NCBI GenBank assembly: GCA_963662155.1
Contig: OY759261.1
Location: 1 to 64,000, forward strand
Direction: 5' to 3'
DNA: 64,000 nucleotides
Source of the DNA: Lamellibrachia columna
Lineage: Eukaryota > Annelida > Polychaeta > Sabellida > Siboglinidae
Shown here: piece by piece, positions 11,001 to 21,307 of the stretch
Numbering within the stretch: the first letter of the stretch is position 1
How the letters are laid out: every line of letters begins with the position of its first letter
Notes under the pieces: model-generated
Told to the model about the DNA's origin: nothing
Databases searched by the model: none
The model's input: the letters and a program-made list of their open reading frames with translations, nothing else
Translations under genes and position numbers: made by a program

Positions 11001-11131
11001 ACACCGGCTTCATTTTTGCTGCATGTACTTGCAGCAGTAGTTCGCCCTTCCCCAGTATCTAAATTAGAGCCTTCCATCCTGGGGGTCTCATTTTCCAGCC
11101 CTATATCGATTTCTCCTTTCTTTGCTACCAT
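8090..11131 (-). CDS. endonuclease-reverse transcriptase polyprotein of RTE-type LINE
   Basis: The frame is an uninterrupted 1013 codons. The N-terminal 1-70 is low in motifs. An apurinic-type endonuclease follows: GTGNVRSM (75-82), SEMKWTG (105), IYAPT (174), GDWNAKVG (210-217), RLYTW...IDYIM (~262-281) and GADCGTDHNLL (298-308, the catalytic His region). The reverse transcriptase shows KAAGIDDIPIELL (~529), NYRTIALISHASKVL (~587), AGFRRGRGT (~622), FIDYKKAFD (655-663), GVRQGCILSP (713-722) and YADDTTL (756-762). The C-terminal region has YFGHVVR and the basic GKRRRGRPRTKWLD (959-972). It nicks DNA and reverse-transcribes the element RNA at the nick. One oddity is that the usual GTWNVR is GTGNVR here; the Asn is kept. 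Length and order match full-length single-ORF elements. Clade assignment within the RTE-like group is by resemblance and less certain. Confidence 0.92.
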   Translation of the reverse strand: MVAKKGEIDIGLENETPRMEGSNLDTGEGRTTAASTCSKNEAGVLKPQGGTLADDATTERTVVSHRNLREVMRIGTGNVRSMNQGKLDIVKREMERTGVHMMGVSEMKWTGMGHFKTDDYEVYYCGQDTRRRNGVAFICTDELKRCVLGFNTISDRVITIRLQCKPVNMTVIQIYAPTSTAEDEETEHFYEMVQKVVDETPKGDVLHVIGDWNAKVGDEETTGTTGRFGLGERNERGDRLVEFCNLNGFVIMNTFFKLHARRLYTWRSPDKVTRNPIDYIMCTTRWRSSVRRVTTLPGADCGTDHNLLIADVKIKLKRITRTKQPTKYDVENIGDEYTVEVKHRFSGLQLVDREPDELWNDIKEIIKDTADKKVPKAKRKKVTKWLSDEAMKIADERRKARNKGDDEKYRILNAAFQRRARKEKEMSIQEKCRQIEESNRMGRTRDLFKEIRHITGSLNARCGAIKSSPGKVVTEDKEVKERWQQYTEGLYRRDPNVNDTFIETVYEDETEVLESEIKDALRHISNRKAAGIDDIPIELLKAGGEEAVKVLTNMCNCVWKKKEWPSDWKKSVYVPIYKKGDKKECGNYRTIALISHASKVLLRVLQKRLEVFLIPELPIEQAGFRRGRGTRDHIANLRWVMERAREHQRDLYMCFIDYKKAFDCVDHERMWIILKDMGVSIHLVVLLRNLYANQKATVRTEFGETEQFDIGKGVRQGCILSPLLFNIYAENIMRDVLDKWEGGVGIGGRLITNLRYADDTTLIAGTKEDLTEIMERVRKTSEKAGLYLNVLKTKVMTTGDIGEVAVDGKTVEVVTKFVFLGALITKDGLCDKEIRRRIAMGKAAMGGLTTVWKDRGITLQTKVKLVKALVFPTVLYGSETWTMRKTERKKIYAFELWCWRRVMRVSWMERKTNVWVLENVKPKWTLESSVIKAALSYFGHVVRKERGMENDVMLGGMRGKRRRGRPRTKWLDTIKDVKGPSINIMRRDARERVEWRRATAAVARGRTRLDGTR

Positions 11132-11660
11132 GGTTGTTGTCTTGGGATGTTGTACTAGAGTGGTTTCCCGTTGCCTTCTCTAGCGCAGTGTCCAAGCCAT
11201 GTATGGGGTTTCCACAATGCCCTAGACTATGCGTGAGACTAGAGTATACATAAGTCTACCGTTGGCTCATCCACTAATCGTACCGCTGCTGCTCAGTACG
11301 ATAGACTCTATTTTCCTTCCGTTGCTATAGGAAGTTTGTGGCTGGTCGGGGACTGCTATACGCGCCTTCAGTTCCGTCCTTTACCGTCTGCCACTGACTT
11401 TGCTCCTCGCCTTGCTGTCATTTTCGACAGAACCGCCGAGTAGTCTTCAGGCACAAAAGGGAAAGCGTCCCTTACTGACTGGTAGTCCCCAGTCAGCTCC
11501 CCGTGCGTTGTTTAGCCGGCCAGTCGAGGTCGTTTACCAAGGTCGTTTACGCACGAGTTGGGCGCTGCAAGTGGACCGAAGCTCCTGAGCCGTCCTGTTG
11601 GGACGCGACTGCCCAGGACACATCGGGACTACCACTAGGCAGCACCCCAAAACACGAGGC
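11132..11660 (-). promoter_or_regulatory. G+C-rich 5' leader of the RTE-type LINE
   Basis: Upstream of the ATG on the minus strand is about 530 bp of G+C-rich sequence with no long frame, lying between the coding start and AT-rich flank at about 11660. Position and composition fit the 5' UTR, with an internal promoter expected for such elements. No promoter motif can be named from the sequence. The exact outer end is estimated from the composition change. Confidence 0.5.
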
Positions 11661-11668
11661 TGCAATTA

Positions 11669-12870
11669 ACTGGATCGGTCATAATACATTGCAGTTTGAA
11701 AATGACTTGCATGCACATATATTACATTTTATTATTTGCAGCCACTATTGCAAATGATTATGAACATAAACCTCAAAAGAAAGTAATTTTTTTATTTGAT
11801 GTGACATGTGAATTGTTCATGTTAAAATCAATAGTGACTCAAGAATAAACAATAAACACGCAACGAACGAATTTTCGTTCAGACATGTCTGTGGCCAAAA
11901 CATATGCCCGAATAATAAGCTTATCTTACTAATAATCACTTCCGTACCACTATAACACACATTGTGTTTACATGAAGAATGGGATCTAGCAGGTAAATTA
12001 GTAATACTTTACATTTCGCTAGGCCATGAAACAGCAAATAGAGCGAATACAATTTTAGGTGTAGGCCAGTAATGATTCGTTTTAAGCGCGCGTGCATGTT
12101 TGTGCGCACATGTTTGTGTGTGTACGTTATCCATATTTAAATGAATATACATGTTCATTAAATACTATTACATCAAAGGGTGACACACGATTTTATAATC
12201 CCTCCAAGTTATTAAAAATGTCGAACAACTGAAAGCCGGTTGTAATGTCTAATTAATTAATGATAGACTTTGCAAGGTAACCTACGTGGAAGCAGCATAT
12301 GAAAATACAGTACAAAAAAACATTATTGCCAGTTACTGTACGCGGTATCATAAGTGAATGATACCGCTGATATAAATAATAGTTGCAGATTTTATTTTTG
12401 CCAACGGTGACTTGCCGCGACAATAATGGAAGTTTGATGTTTATGCACCTCAGAAAAAATTCCCTCCAACTGCGTTCCTGAATTAAAAATCATGTACACA
12501 CAATTATTAGGAAGAACGTTCAAGCACACTTCAGTGTTGACTGGCACTGTCTGTTGGGTTTATTGATGCAAAACACGCTTTGCATAATAAAAATACGAGC
12601 ACTTATTAGCAATGCTTAATTACATAACCTAAAAACATATATAATAAATATGACTACGAATACGAATACTTCAAATATGTACTCGATTGCAGAACTCGAA
12701 TACGCGAGGACTGCGTTCTTCTTTCTCAAGTCTGGCAAGTTCTCACTTGATTCTCGATGCCGAGCCCTGGAATACATATCAAGTCCGTGCAAGCTGTTGA
12801 TTGGCTAAACATCTTTTGATGTTAAATCCTACTGTAATTGTGGTTATCTATGCTATTAAAAGAACACCGA
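11669..12870. repeat. diverged interspersed repeat, copy 2 (partner 6870-7560)
   Basis: Co-linear matches to 6870-7560 include the GGTCATAA / TTGCAGTTT region, CCGAATAATAAGCTTAT, TCTCAAGTCTGGCAAGTTCT and GATTCTCGATGCCGAGCCC with its downstream 100-bp unit. Between the matches are unrelated AT-rich stretches. No genes are recognised. Confidence 0.6.
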
Positions 12871-13109
12871 CAGCATGAAAAAACAAAGACGCGTGCAAAT
12901 ATAATAACCCTTATTATTACCGTATTCCAGTATGAATTATTTTTATCATAGTCCTCAACCTCCGATGCGGTTGAGCTGTGGCCGTCTTTGTCATGGGAAC
13001 ATTAGCTAGATCAGTCTGACAAATGACCTACAGCGACAAGTTGAAGAGCAAGGGGATGGGAATGTCATCAGTGAGTTTACAGTTTGATAGACAACTTGTG
13101 CAATAGAGA
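12871..13109. other. no feature recognised
   Basis: AT-rich sequence without coding or repeat signal that I can identify. Confidence 0.4.
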
Positions 13110-13312
13110 TATGTTTTGTACGTGCGATTGAATGGCTGTACAAATTACATTAAACGTTGTAGCAATGTTGAAAACTAGTTGGATTTTAAAGTTGTATCGA
13201 CGTCTGGTTTCCACGTTGCATCGACGTCTGGTTTCAACGTCGTTGCAGTGTTAAGATTCACCGTTGTAAAGACGTAGTATATTGGTCGATTTCAACGTTG
13301 TATCAACATCAA
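13110..13312. repeat. CAACGTTG-type interspersed repeat, copy 2
   Basis: Matches 2340-2530 closely (TGTACAAATTACATTAAACG, ACTAGTTGGATTTTAAAG, CGACGTCTGGTTTC...). This copy extends a little further, ending with TTTCAACGTTGTATCAAC. It is MITE-like and non-coding. Confidence 0.6.
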
Positions 13313-13419
13313 ATCGCTGCTGTTTTCCGATAATCAACTTTAACTGTTTACAGGCGTTTACTGTGCAATATTTAGTTCCTTCTTTGTAGCGGAAATCGTC
13401 TTCCAGAAGAGCATGACTA

Positions 13420-13795
13420 AACAAGTTTACAAAAAAACAATCAATGAACAGGGTAACTAAATACATGTTTTGAACAAAATATAGACATGTATTCACTTTG
13501 CTCCGATGCAAGAAACAGTTTATTTGACATAGTGTATATTCATGAACCCATGGAATAAAGTCAATGCTGTTTTGACAAATATGTACAATTCCTAGTATTC
13601 AGTATCAAGCAGATATTAAACAGAGTACCACAAGACACTATTTGTCAAAACAGTCAATTAACAGAGTTACTAAATGCATGTTTTGAGAATTAAAACAAAC
13701 ATTAACAAAATAAAGATATTCACTTTGTTCTGATACAGAAAACAAGATTTTGTTTGAAAATGTGTACATTCCTGGACCTATGTAGATTAATGCAT
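13420..13795. repeat. imperfect tandem duplication, period about 220 bp
   Basis: Two units near 13420-13570 and 13640-13790 share CAATCAATGAACAGGGTAAC / CAATTAACAGAGTTACTAAA, ATACATGTTTTGA, TATTCACTTTGCTCCGATGC / TTTGTTCTGATACAGAAA and TACATTCCTGG-like stretches. No protein-coding signal is seen. Confidence 0.5.
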
Positions 13796-15012
13796 CACTC
13801 TTATTTACCCGAGATGCAAAATGTGTCTAGTAATCAGTATTCAGCAGAATGTATGTGTACTTTCGTACTGTGAATTATATCAGCATACAACAGCAGTGGT
13901 CAACACGGGTTCAATTCCATTTCGGAATGTATTTTCAAGAGTCGATCGGAATTGGAATAACCTCGAATTTCTTCATGGAATGCAGGATAATATATTAATT
14001 TCCTATATAGATTTGTTTAGTTTCATTTCAGTTGTTAGTACATAAGTTTTCGCTATTGACTATTGGAGTAAAAGATATGTTGGTTCTATTGCATTAATTA
14101 TTTCTGATGGACAGGTGCTTATGAACTACTAGAGCTATGATACGATGTAAAATATCTGATCCAAGCATAATTTACAGTAATCAAGAACACATAAAATAAA
14201 AAATTATATAATCGGGTATTCAGCTTTAGTGTAATCTTTGTTCAGCACATTTTTATTTTAAAATACTGTCAGTGTATGTGCTCTATAAATGTATGCCTCA
14301 CATGAGATTTAGATCTAGGTCAGTCTCATATGACATAACACTTGTGACACACATGCAGTGAGGCCACACTCTCAGTACCCCAGTGGTATCATTAAGGGTC
14401 TGCTAATGACGGTTATGTGAGGGTCACCAGTTGGTATCCACATCTGGATAATCTAGTACCAGGGTGGTAGTAGAAGATGTGCTGCTTATAGTAGGAAATA
14501 CATGACAAAGAAGACTCTGGATGATTTGATTTGTATCCTGTTCGTTCCATTAGACAAAAGGTAAGAATGTTGTCCAGGCATATTCTTTTATAGCAGTTTG
14601 ACATGTGGCCCGGCCATGCAATAAACACAGTGAGTACATTTTGTGTGCAGCAGCCGGGCTCTTTGAAAAATGGCAGTTTGCAGTTGTTATTATATTCAGT
14701 ACTTTCTACTTGTCAACTTGATCATCAATAGAAATGAAGATACCCATTAACATATCATCATTCTGACTGTTTTAACTTTCATAAAAGCTAACATGTAATA
14801 AAATAAATCTATGGATGAAATCCTTCGCTTTCACATACTAGGAAGTTAACTAATTGTGTCTTCTGGCAATGTGTTGTTCCTTCTTTGAAGTGTGCAGAAT
14901 GACATGGACATCTAAATCACGTCAATGCTACTATGTCTTTCAAATTGTACGCAATTCAAATACTTTTCAAATTTCAACTAAAGGTTACTATGGCAATTTA
15001 GTTTTGCATTAG

Positions 15013-15615
15013 TTGATACTTTACTGTGCCAGTAGTCCCGTCTTATCAGGTCACCCGCTCTGTAGAGGTAAAAGGGCTGTAATGTGTGTGTTTGTACTTT
15101 ACTGTACCAGTAGTCCCGTCTTATCAGGTCACCCGCTCTGTAGAGGTAAAAGGGCTGTAATGTGTGTGTTTTTACTTTACTGTACCAGTATTCCCCTCTT
15201 ATAAGGTCACCCGTTATGTAGAGGTAGAGGGGCTGTAGTCTGTGTGTGTTTGTACTTTACTGTACCAGTAGTCCCCTCTTATTAGGTCACCCGTTATGAA
15301 TAGGTACAATGGCTGTAATGCGTGTGTTTGTACTTTACTCCGCCAGTAGTCCCCTCTTATAATGTCACCCGTTCAGGAGAGGTAAAAGGGCTGTAATGTG
15401 TGTGTTTGTATTTTACTGTGCCAGTAATCCTCTCTTATCAGGTCACCCGTTATGTAGAGGTAAAAGGGCTGTAATGTGTGTGTTTGTACTTTACTGTGCC
15501 AGTAGTCCCCTCTTATAAGGTCACCCGTTATGTAGAGGTAAAAGGGCTGTAATGTGTGTGTTTGTACTTTACTCTACCAGTACTCCCCTCTTATAATGTC
15601 ATCCGTTATGTAGAG
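15013..15615 (+). repeat. 78-bp minisatellite in CACTGC element copy 1 (about 7.7 units)
   Basis: Units of 78 bp start with TACTTTACTGTACCAGTAGT, continue with a GGTCACCCGTTATGTAGAGG segment, and end TGTAATGTGTGTGTTTG. Since 78 is 26 codons, frames persist across units. Copy 2 holds about 15 units (34808-36025) and copy 3 about 2 (57465-57640), so it behaves as a VNTR within one transposon family. Confidence 0.92.
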
Positions 15616-15886
15616 TTGGGCAGTGGGCAGGTCCAATGGACCTGTACGGGATGGAATAAGACGCTCCCGCCTCCACGAGTGTACCATGTATGGGAAAATA
15701 GGGAGATATTAACATGACATCATCCTCGATGAAGTCAAAGGCCAGGATGGAAGGGCTTCAAGATGAGATCAACGACCACGTTTTCAGGACCAAACCGAGC
15801 CACATTTTTTGGTGGATATCGGCTGTGGTCAACCAGCATGGAGAGGGATGGGCTCCGCTAGGTTGTAAATCTGCCCTAGACACACC
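15616..15886 (+). other. 5' leader of decayed RTE-type LINE, copy 1
   Basis: This segment begins immediately after a broken minisatellite unit. It is shared, in inverse orientation, with 34517-34805 of copy 2 and is absent from copy 3. It precedes the endonuclease frame and is probably the LINE 5' UTR. Confidence 0.6.
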
Positions 15887-18722
15887 ATGATCATGAAAAC
15901 CAGTTTGAATCGCATACCGGAACGGTCGCAGGACGGGTCAACAATGACCACGCATCCCGACGTACACCAGGAAGGGATTGTTATGTATGATACTGGTGCC
16001 CCTATCAACAAGATACGTGGAAGAAACAACATCACCATCGGCACATGGAACGTCAAGACATTGAGAGGTGCAGGAAAACTGAAAGAACTCACACATGAGA
16101 TGGAGAGATACAAATTGAATATGCTTGGACTCGCCGAAATGCGATGGAAAAGCTTTGGTGAAACATCGACAGAAGAAGGACACAATTTCTACTTCAGTGG
16201 CAAGGACAAACACGAATATGGCGATGGGTTTCTTGTTCACAAAGATATCGTGAACACTGTCATGGGTTGTCGCCCTATCTCCAGCAGGCTCATCACCATC
16301 CGCCTGAATGCAACTCCATTCAACAGGACAGTTATACAAGTTTATGCCCCAACGTATGATTATAACGACAGTGAGGTGGAATATTTATATGGCCAGCTGC
16401 AAGAAGTCATAGAGGAAACGCCAAAGAAAGACAATCTTATTGTACTAGGAGACTAGAATGCAAAAGTGGGAAAGGATGCGCATATCAACTGGCAAGACAC
16501 TTGCAGACATTTCTGCAACGTGGAAACAAATGAGAGAGGTCACAGGTTCCTCGAATTTGCAATGTACAATGAGCTGATGCTGACTAACACATATGGCCAA
16601 CACAAAACATCTAGAAGATGGACCTGGCACAGCCAAGATGGAAAACATCACAATCATTTCGACTACATCTTTGTGAAACGGCGCTTTCACACTGGAGTGA
16701 ACATTGTCAGGACAGGAAGCTTTCCAGGAGCAGATATCGGAAGTGATCATGACTTGCTGATGACAAACTTCCACATTCGCCTGAAGAGGATCAGCAAACC
16801 AAAGCCAACAAGAAAAAAACTAATTTGACACCGAGAAACTTAAGGAACCTGATGAAGCAGAAGCATTCAAAGCAATGATAGGTGGGAAATTTGCACCCCT
16901 TATCATAATGGATGACAAAGATACCGAAGTGAACTTGCTGACCAACACCTTCAACAAAATAGTGACCGACACAGCCAGCGAGATCCTTGGAAAACACAGT
17001 CGGACAAAGAAACCATGGGTCACAGCAGACATCCTAGATCTCTGTGACAACAGAAGGGAATTGAAAAGGAGAAAATGTGATCCTGAAGGTGCAGCAAAAT
17101 ACAGAGAAGTCAACAAGAAGATCACACAAGATATGAGAAGAGCAAAAAATATCTGGATAGCAGAACAATCCTGTGAAATTGAAGATAGCTTGAACAAGAA
17201 AAACGGCAAGAAGGCTTGTTAAATAGTGAAATACCTGACATCAGTTAAGAAATGGATAGCTACCACTATCCAATACAAATCAGGGAAATGCCTGACAGAA
17301 GAACAGCAGATCCTCAATCGATGGACAGAATACTGCTCAAAACTGTACAGCCACAATACCAACGGAGACCCAGTAGTACTAAATTGTCCACAGACTACTG
17401 AAGAGGACGACTACCCCATTCTTCGTGAGGAAGTGGAGGCTGCAGTAAAGTCTCTGAAAAAAGGAAAGTCAGCTGGAATTGATAATATACCAGCAGAACT
17501 GGTTCAAGCTGATGGAGAAGCCTTGGTTATCACAGGTACAACAATCTGCAACAAGATCTGGCAGACAGGAGAATGCCCACCCCATGGACTCAGTCACTGA
17601 TCATCACACTTCCCAAGAAAAGACAACCAACATATGTGCCAAAATTACAGAACAATCAGCCACACGAGCAAAGTCATGTTGAAGACCCTACTCAACAGAC
17701 TCAAACCTCATGCAGAAGAGATCATCGCTGAAGAAAGAGCGGGTTTTCGAGCAGGAAGGAACACCAATGAACAGATCTTCAACTTTATAATCCTTTGCGA
17801 GAAATACCTTCGACATCCGCAAAGCCTGTATCATGTCTTTATATATTTCAAAAAGGCTTTTGATAAGGTATGGCATGCGGCCCTATGGGCAACCATGAGG
17901 AAGTACAACATTGGCTCCAAGCTTGTCCGAACCATTGAAAACATATATGACAATGCCACAAGTGCAGTAATCTTCAACAGTAGCATGGGAGACTGGTTTC
18001 GAACAATATTTGGAGTTGGACAAGTATGCCAACTATCACCAACGTTCTTCGACGTTTTTCTGGAAAGGATCATGACTGATGCTTTAGGAAACCATCAAGG
18101 CACTGTCAGCATTGGAGGCAGGACCATCATCAACCTTCATTTTGCTGACGACATCGACAGTTTAGCAGGAGATGAACAAGAACTAGCCAATTTGGTGGAG
18201 CGTCTCGAGAAAACATCTACATCAATACGGCATGGAGATGAATGCCGAAAAGACCAAACTGATGACGAACAACACACAAGGCATTAGCACAGAGGTCAAA
18301 GTTAATGGACAGAGACTTGAGACAGTAAAAAGCTTCAGGTATTTGGGATCAATTATCACAGATGAAGGTTCCAAACTGGATATACTTGCCAGGATTGCAC
18401 GGACAACAGCAGCACTAACAAGGTTGAAACCCTGATGGAACGACAGAAACATCACTGTCAGTTCGAAAATAAGGCTGATGCGCTCCCTTGTCATGTCCAT
18501 CTTTATGTACGCTTCTGAAACATGGACCCTCTCAGCAGATCTATAGAAGAGGACACAAGCCATGGAAATGAGATGCTTTCGGTTGATCTTGCGCATATCA
18601 TACAAAGACCCTGTTACTAACGAAGCTGTCCGCAACAAGACCAGTGGTACGGTCATGTATCACGATCATCTGGCATTGCAAAGACTTTCTTGCAAGGTAC
18701 CGCAAGAGGGGGGAGACAACGA
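15887..18722 (+). pseudogene. RTE-type LINE endonuclease-RT, decayed copy 1
   Basis: The endonuclease starts well: ITIGTWNVKTLRGAGKL, LAEMRWKSFG, VIQVYAPT. It then meets an in-frame TAG in the GDWNAKVG motif (16454-16456, Trp to stop). Endonuclease continues at 16457-16828 (HFDYIFVKRRF, GADIGSDHDLL). After a frameshift come the linker (16875-17222, then a stop), the RT start KSAGIDNIPAELVQA (about 17466), NYRTISHTSKVML (17640), YFKKAFDKVWHA (about 17845), GVGQVCQLSPTFF (degraded palm motif, about 18010) and FADDIDSL (about 18140). Further shifts and stops follow (for example TGA at 18436). The coding part ends at about 18722, fused to element sequence GAGGTAATCAATTGAC. It is non-functional. 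This is a different RTE lineage from the intact 8090-11131 ORF. Confidence 0.88.
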
Positions 18723-20230
18723 GGTAATCAATTGACATTTTAATAATTAAGTAATGTTTTTATTTTTTTTATTTGGCAATGCTCATAGTTCGGGCATGCG
18801 ACCTTTTCCACTTTTTTTTGTGTCAATAACTTATAGCCGTTGATATTTGTTGTTGTTTCATAAATGTGTCACTCGCCAATTTGGGAGAAAAGATAATTAG
18901 ACAGAACAGTTATATTTCAGCTGTAGTATGTTAAGGAACGTGCACAGTGCAAATACGGTGTTTATAACACTTGTCCAACAATCTCATTCTGAAATTTGAA
19001 ATTCGTAATAGATAAGATATATTAACTATATTCCTATTGAACTAAGAAGTCATTACAAGTATCACTAACATTATACATTAGCACTTATCCTATAAAATAA
19101 CAATTTGAAATACAGACTACTAAAATTACTCTCAGAAATAAAAATAAAATAACAAAATTAATGTTTCCACACACTGTACATACATTATCCTTCTCGTTAT
19201 CATATTTTTTGTGATGCACATCTGTACGAATATATCTAGACATTCAGCAAATTTAAGCTCAGTAGTTAGAGGCACCTGAAAATATAACAAGTGCGTTTAC
19301 CCCTTAGCTTAGTTTTTCTGCAAAGTTGCTCAGATATAACCATTTGCTAATTGGTTAAAATGTTAGGACATTCTGAGACATCACGTTTTTTACTTTCCTG
19401 AAATTTTTTTTATTTAACAAGGAATGAACTTACTGGGTATAAGAGCTGCAGACTGATTGCATGGCTGTCGCAATAACACGTGATGCTATTGGTCACACAT
19501 TTACTCCCTTTTCTCATAATAAAATACTATTCCATTGTTACTTGCTCCTTGATCCTCATCTGTAGAAAATCTGCCATCTAAAATGTTTTATTATGTTAAA
19601 ATATGGCTTTTGGTCCCATCATTGTGATAGTTCCATCATTGTGATGGCAAAAATATCACTTGCTCCCTTTTGTCATTTCACGATAGTATGTTCCTTGATA
19701 ATTGATGATCTTCATCGCAATTTGCATTTTGTGGTACGAAAATTGTCTTATTTTCATAAATGATTGCTGACATGCAGTGATCAGTAGTTTTTCTTTTTAT
19801 AAGAAAAATATTTAAATAAGAAAATGTTTCTTATTCCAAGAAAAAGGCTTTCAGAAGGTTTTTCTTATTTTCAGAAAAATATTCTTACTAACGTGAAACA
19901 TCCAAAATGACTACAAGAAAAATATTCTTATTAAATTTAATTTCTTCTGAGGTTCCCTAGAAAATAATTTAAGAAAAATATTCTTGATTGAAGAAAATGC
20001 TTTTCTTATTTCAGAAAAAAACATTTCTTAGATAAGACAATTTGTTTTGGATTAATAAGAAATTCTATATAGCTTTCTCTTGAATTCAGAAACTATTTTC
20101 TTAAGCCAATAATTTTTTTTTATAAAAAGTTTCTTAAATCACGAAAATAATTTTCTTACGTGGCTGCCTAGACAAATGTTCTTGTCTTAAGATTTTTTAT
20201 TAAAGCAAGAAAATGATTTTTAGCAGTGTA

Positions 20231-21291
20231 ACAATAACATGTTGTGGACGCCATCTCTCATGTGAAAATGTTGTGAATCCCAACTCTTATTGGTAAATAC
20301 TGTTTGCTCCTTCCCTCATGATTAAATTCTGTGTTCTCCGTCTATCAAGAGTAAATGGAGTGGAATCTTTCTTTTATCAATAAATAATGTGTACTCCATA
20401 TCTCATCAATAAAAGCTGTGGAACCAATCCCTTGAGTGTCAATGCTTTCGACGGCATCAGTCATGAGAAAATGCTGTGGACGCCATCTCTCATGAATATA
20501 TGTAGTGGACTCCACCTCTCAATGGTAAATGCTGTGGCCTCCAGCTCTCGTGAATAAATGTTATGTACCCCACCTCTCTTGTGAAAATGTTGCTGACTCC
20601 AACTCTAATGGGTAAGTGTTGTGTGTTCCATCTCTCATAAGGAATTCTAGCGTACTCCATCTCTCAAAAGTATATGCTACGAAATCCATCTCTCATGAGT
20701 ATATACAGTGTATTCCATCTCACTAGAGAAAATGCTGGATATTCGATATATTGGGAGTCAATGCTGTAGGCTCCTCCTCTCCTTCGTAAATGTTGTGGAT
20801 TAGTGGTGAAGATGAAGGGAAATAAAAATCGACGAAAAGTATCGATGCCAGCTCTAATGTGTAAATTATGTAGACTCCATATGTTGTGAGTAAATGTTGT
20901 GGACTCCAACTCTTATGAGTAACTGCTTTGGATTCCATCTCTTGAGAGTGAATACTGTGGACGCCATCTGACGGGAGAAAACGCTGTGGACTCCATCTCT
21001 GATGTGAAAATGTTGTGAACTCCAACTTTCATGGGTAAATATTATGTACTCCATCTCTCAAGAATAAATGCTGTGGACGCATTTTCTCATGAGTAAATGT
21101 TGTTGGCTCCGTCTCTCCTTAGTAAATGTTGTGGACTAGTGATGAAGAAGTTGCCAGCCTCACCCCGGACTGCAGGGAAAGGAAGGAGCGCAACAATTGC
21201 ATCTTTCATGTGTAAATGCTGTGGACTCCATCTCTCGTAATAAATACCGGATTCTCCATCTCTCATGAGTAAATGGTGGGTACTCTATCTC
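20231..21291 (-). repeat. 29-bp satellite array B, minus orientation
   Basis: The same 29-bp monomer read on the opposite strand (CCATCTCTCATGAGTAAATG, then GCTGTGGACTCC). Its reverse complement aligns co-linearly with 26270-27315, including the pyrimidine-rich block (here about 21130-21200) and the CATCGATACTTTTCG block (here about 20835-20850). It is therefore an inverted paralogue of one higher-order satellite unit. It directly abuts the right end of CACTGC copy 1. Confidence 0.88.
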
Positions 21292-21307
21292 TCTAGATAT
21301 ATCTAGA
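21292..21307. repeat. 16-bp perfect palindrome at satellite strand switch
   Basis: TCTAGATATATCTAGA is its own reverse complement. Left of it the satellite reads on the minus strand and right of it on the plus strand, so the palindrome sits exactly at the inversion junction. Confidence 0.85.

Larger units (their letters stand above)
8083..11660 (-). mobile_element. RTE-type non-LTR retrotransposon, apparently full length
   Basis: On the minus strand this holds a G+C-rich 5' leader (about 11660-11132), one long ORF with endonuclease and reverse transcriptase, and an almost absent 3' UTR. The 3' end is a tandem of the 8-mer ACAAGGTG that overlaps the stop codon (8084-8098). Base composition is clearly richer in G+C than the flanks. 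A stretch adjoining the 3' end (8048-8083) resembles 6296-6342, which lacks the element, so the 3' junction is probably near 8083. Confidence 0.85.
14041..20228 (+). mobile_element. CACTGC DNA transposon, copy 1 (left part missing)
   Basis: The right terminus is intact and ends ...TTTTTAGCAGTG at 20228, followed by TA. The left part is missing: homology to copy 3 begins at ACATAAGTTTTCGCTATTG (about 14041, matching 56484). Contents in order are unique AT-rich sequence, a 78-bp minisatellite (15013-15615), a decayed RTE-type LINE (15616-18722), a shared AT-rich right half, and a subterminal block of AAGAAAA/TTTTCTT inverted motifs (about 19780-20228). No transposase is recognisable, so it is non-autonomous. 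It is the inverted counterpart of copy 2 (30010-38733). Confidence 0.8.

Noticed and set aside
8547..11183. Plus-strand and other-frame ORFs of up to 207 codons opposite the RTE LINE
   Set aside because: Shadows of the 1013-codon ORF; no motifs of their own.
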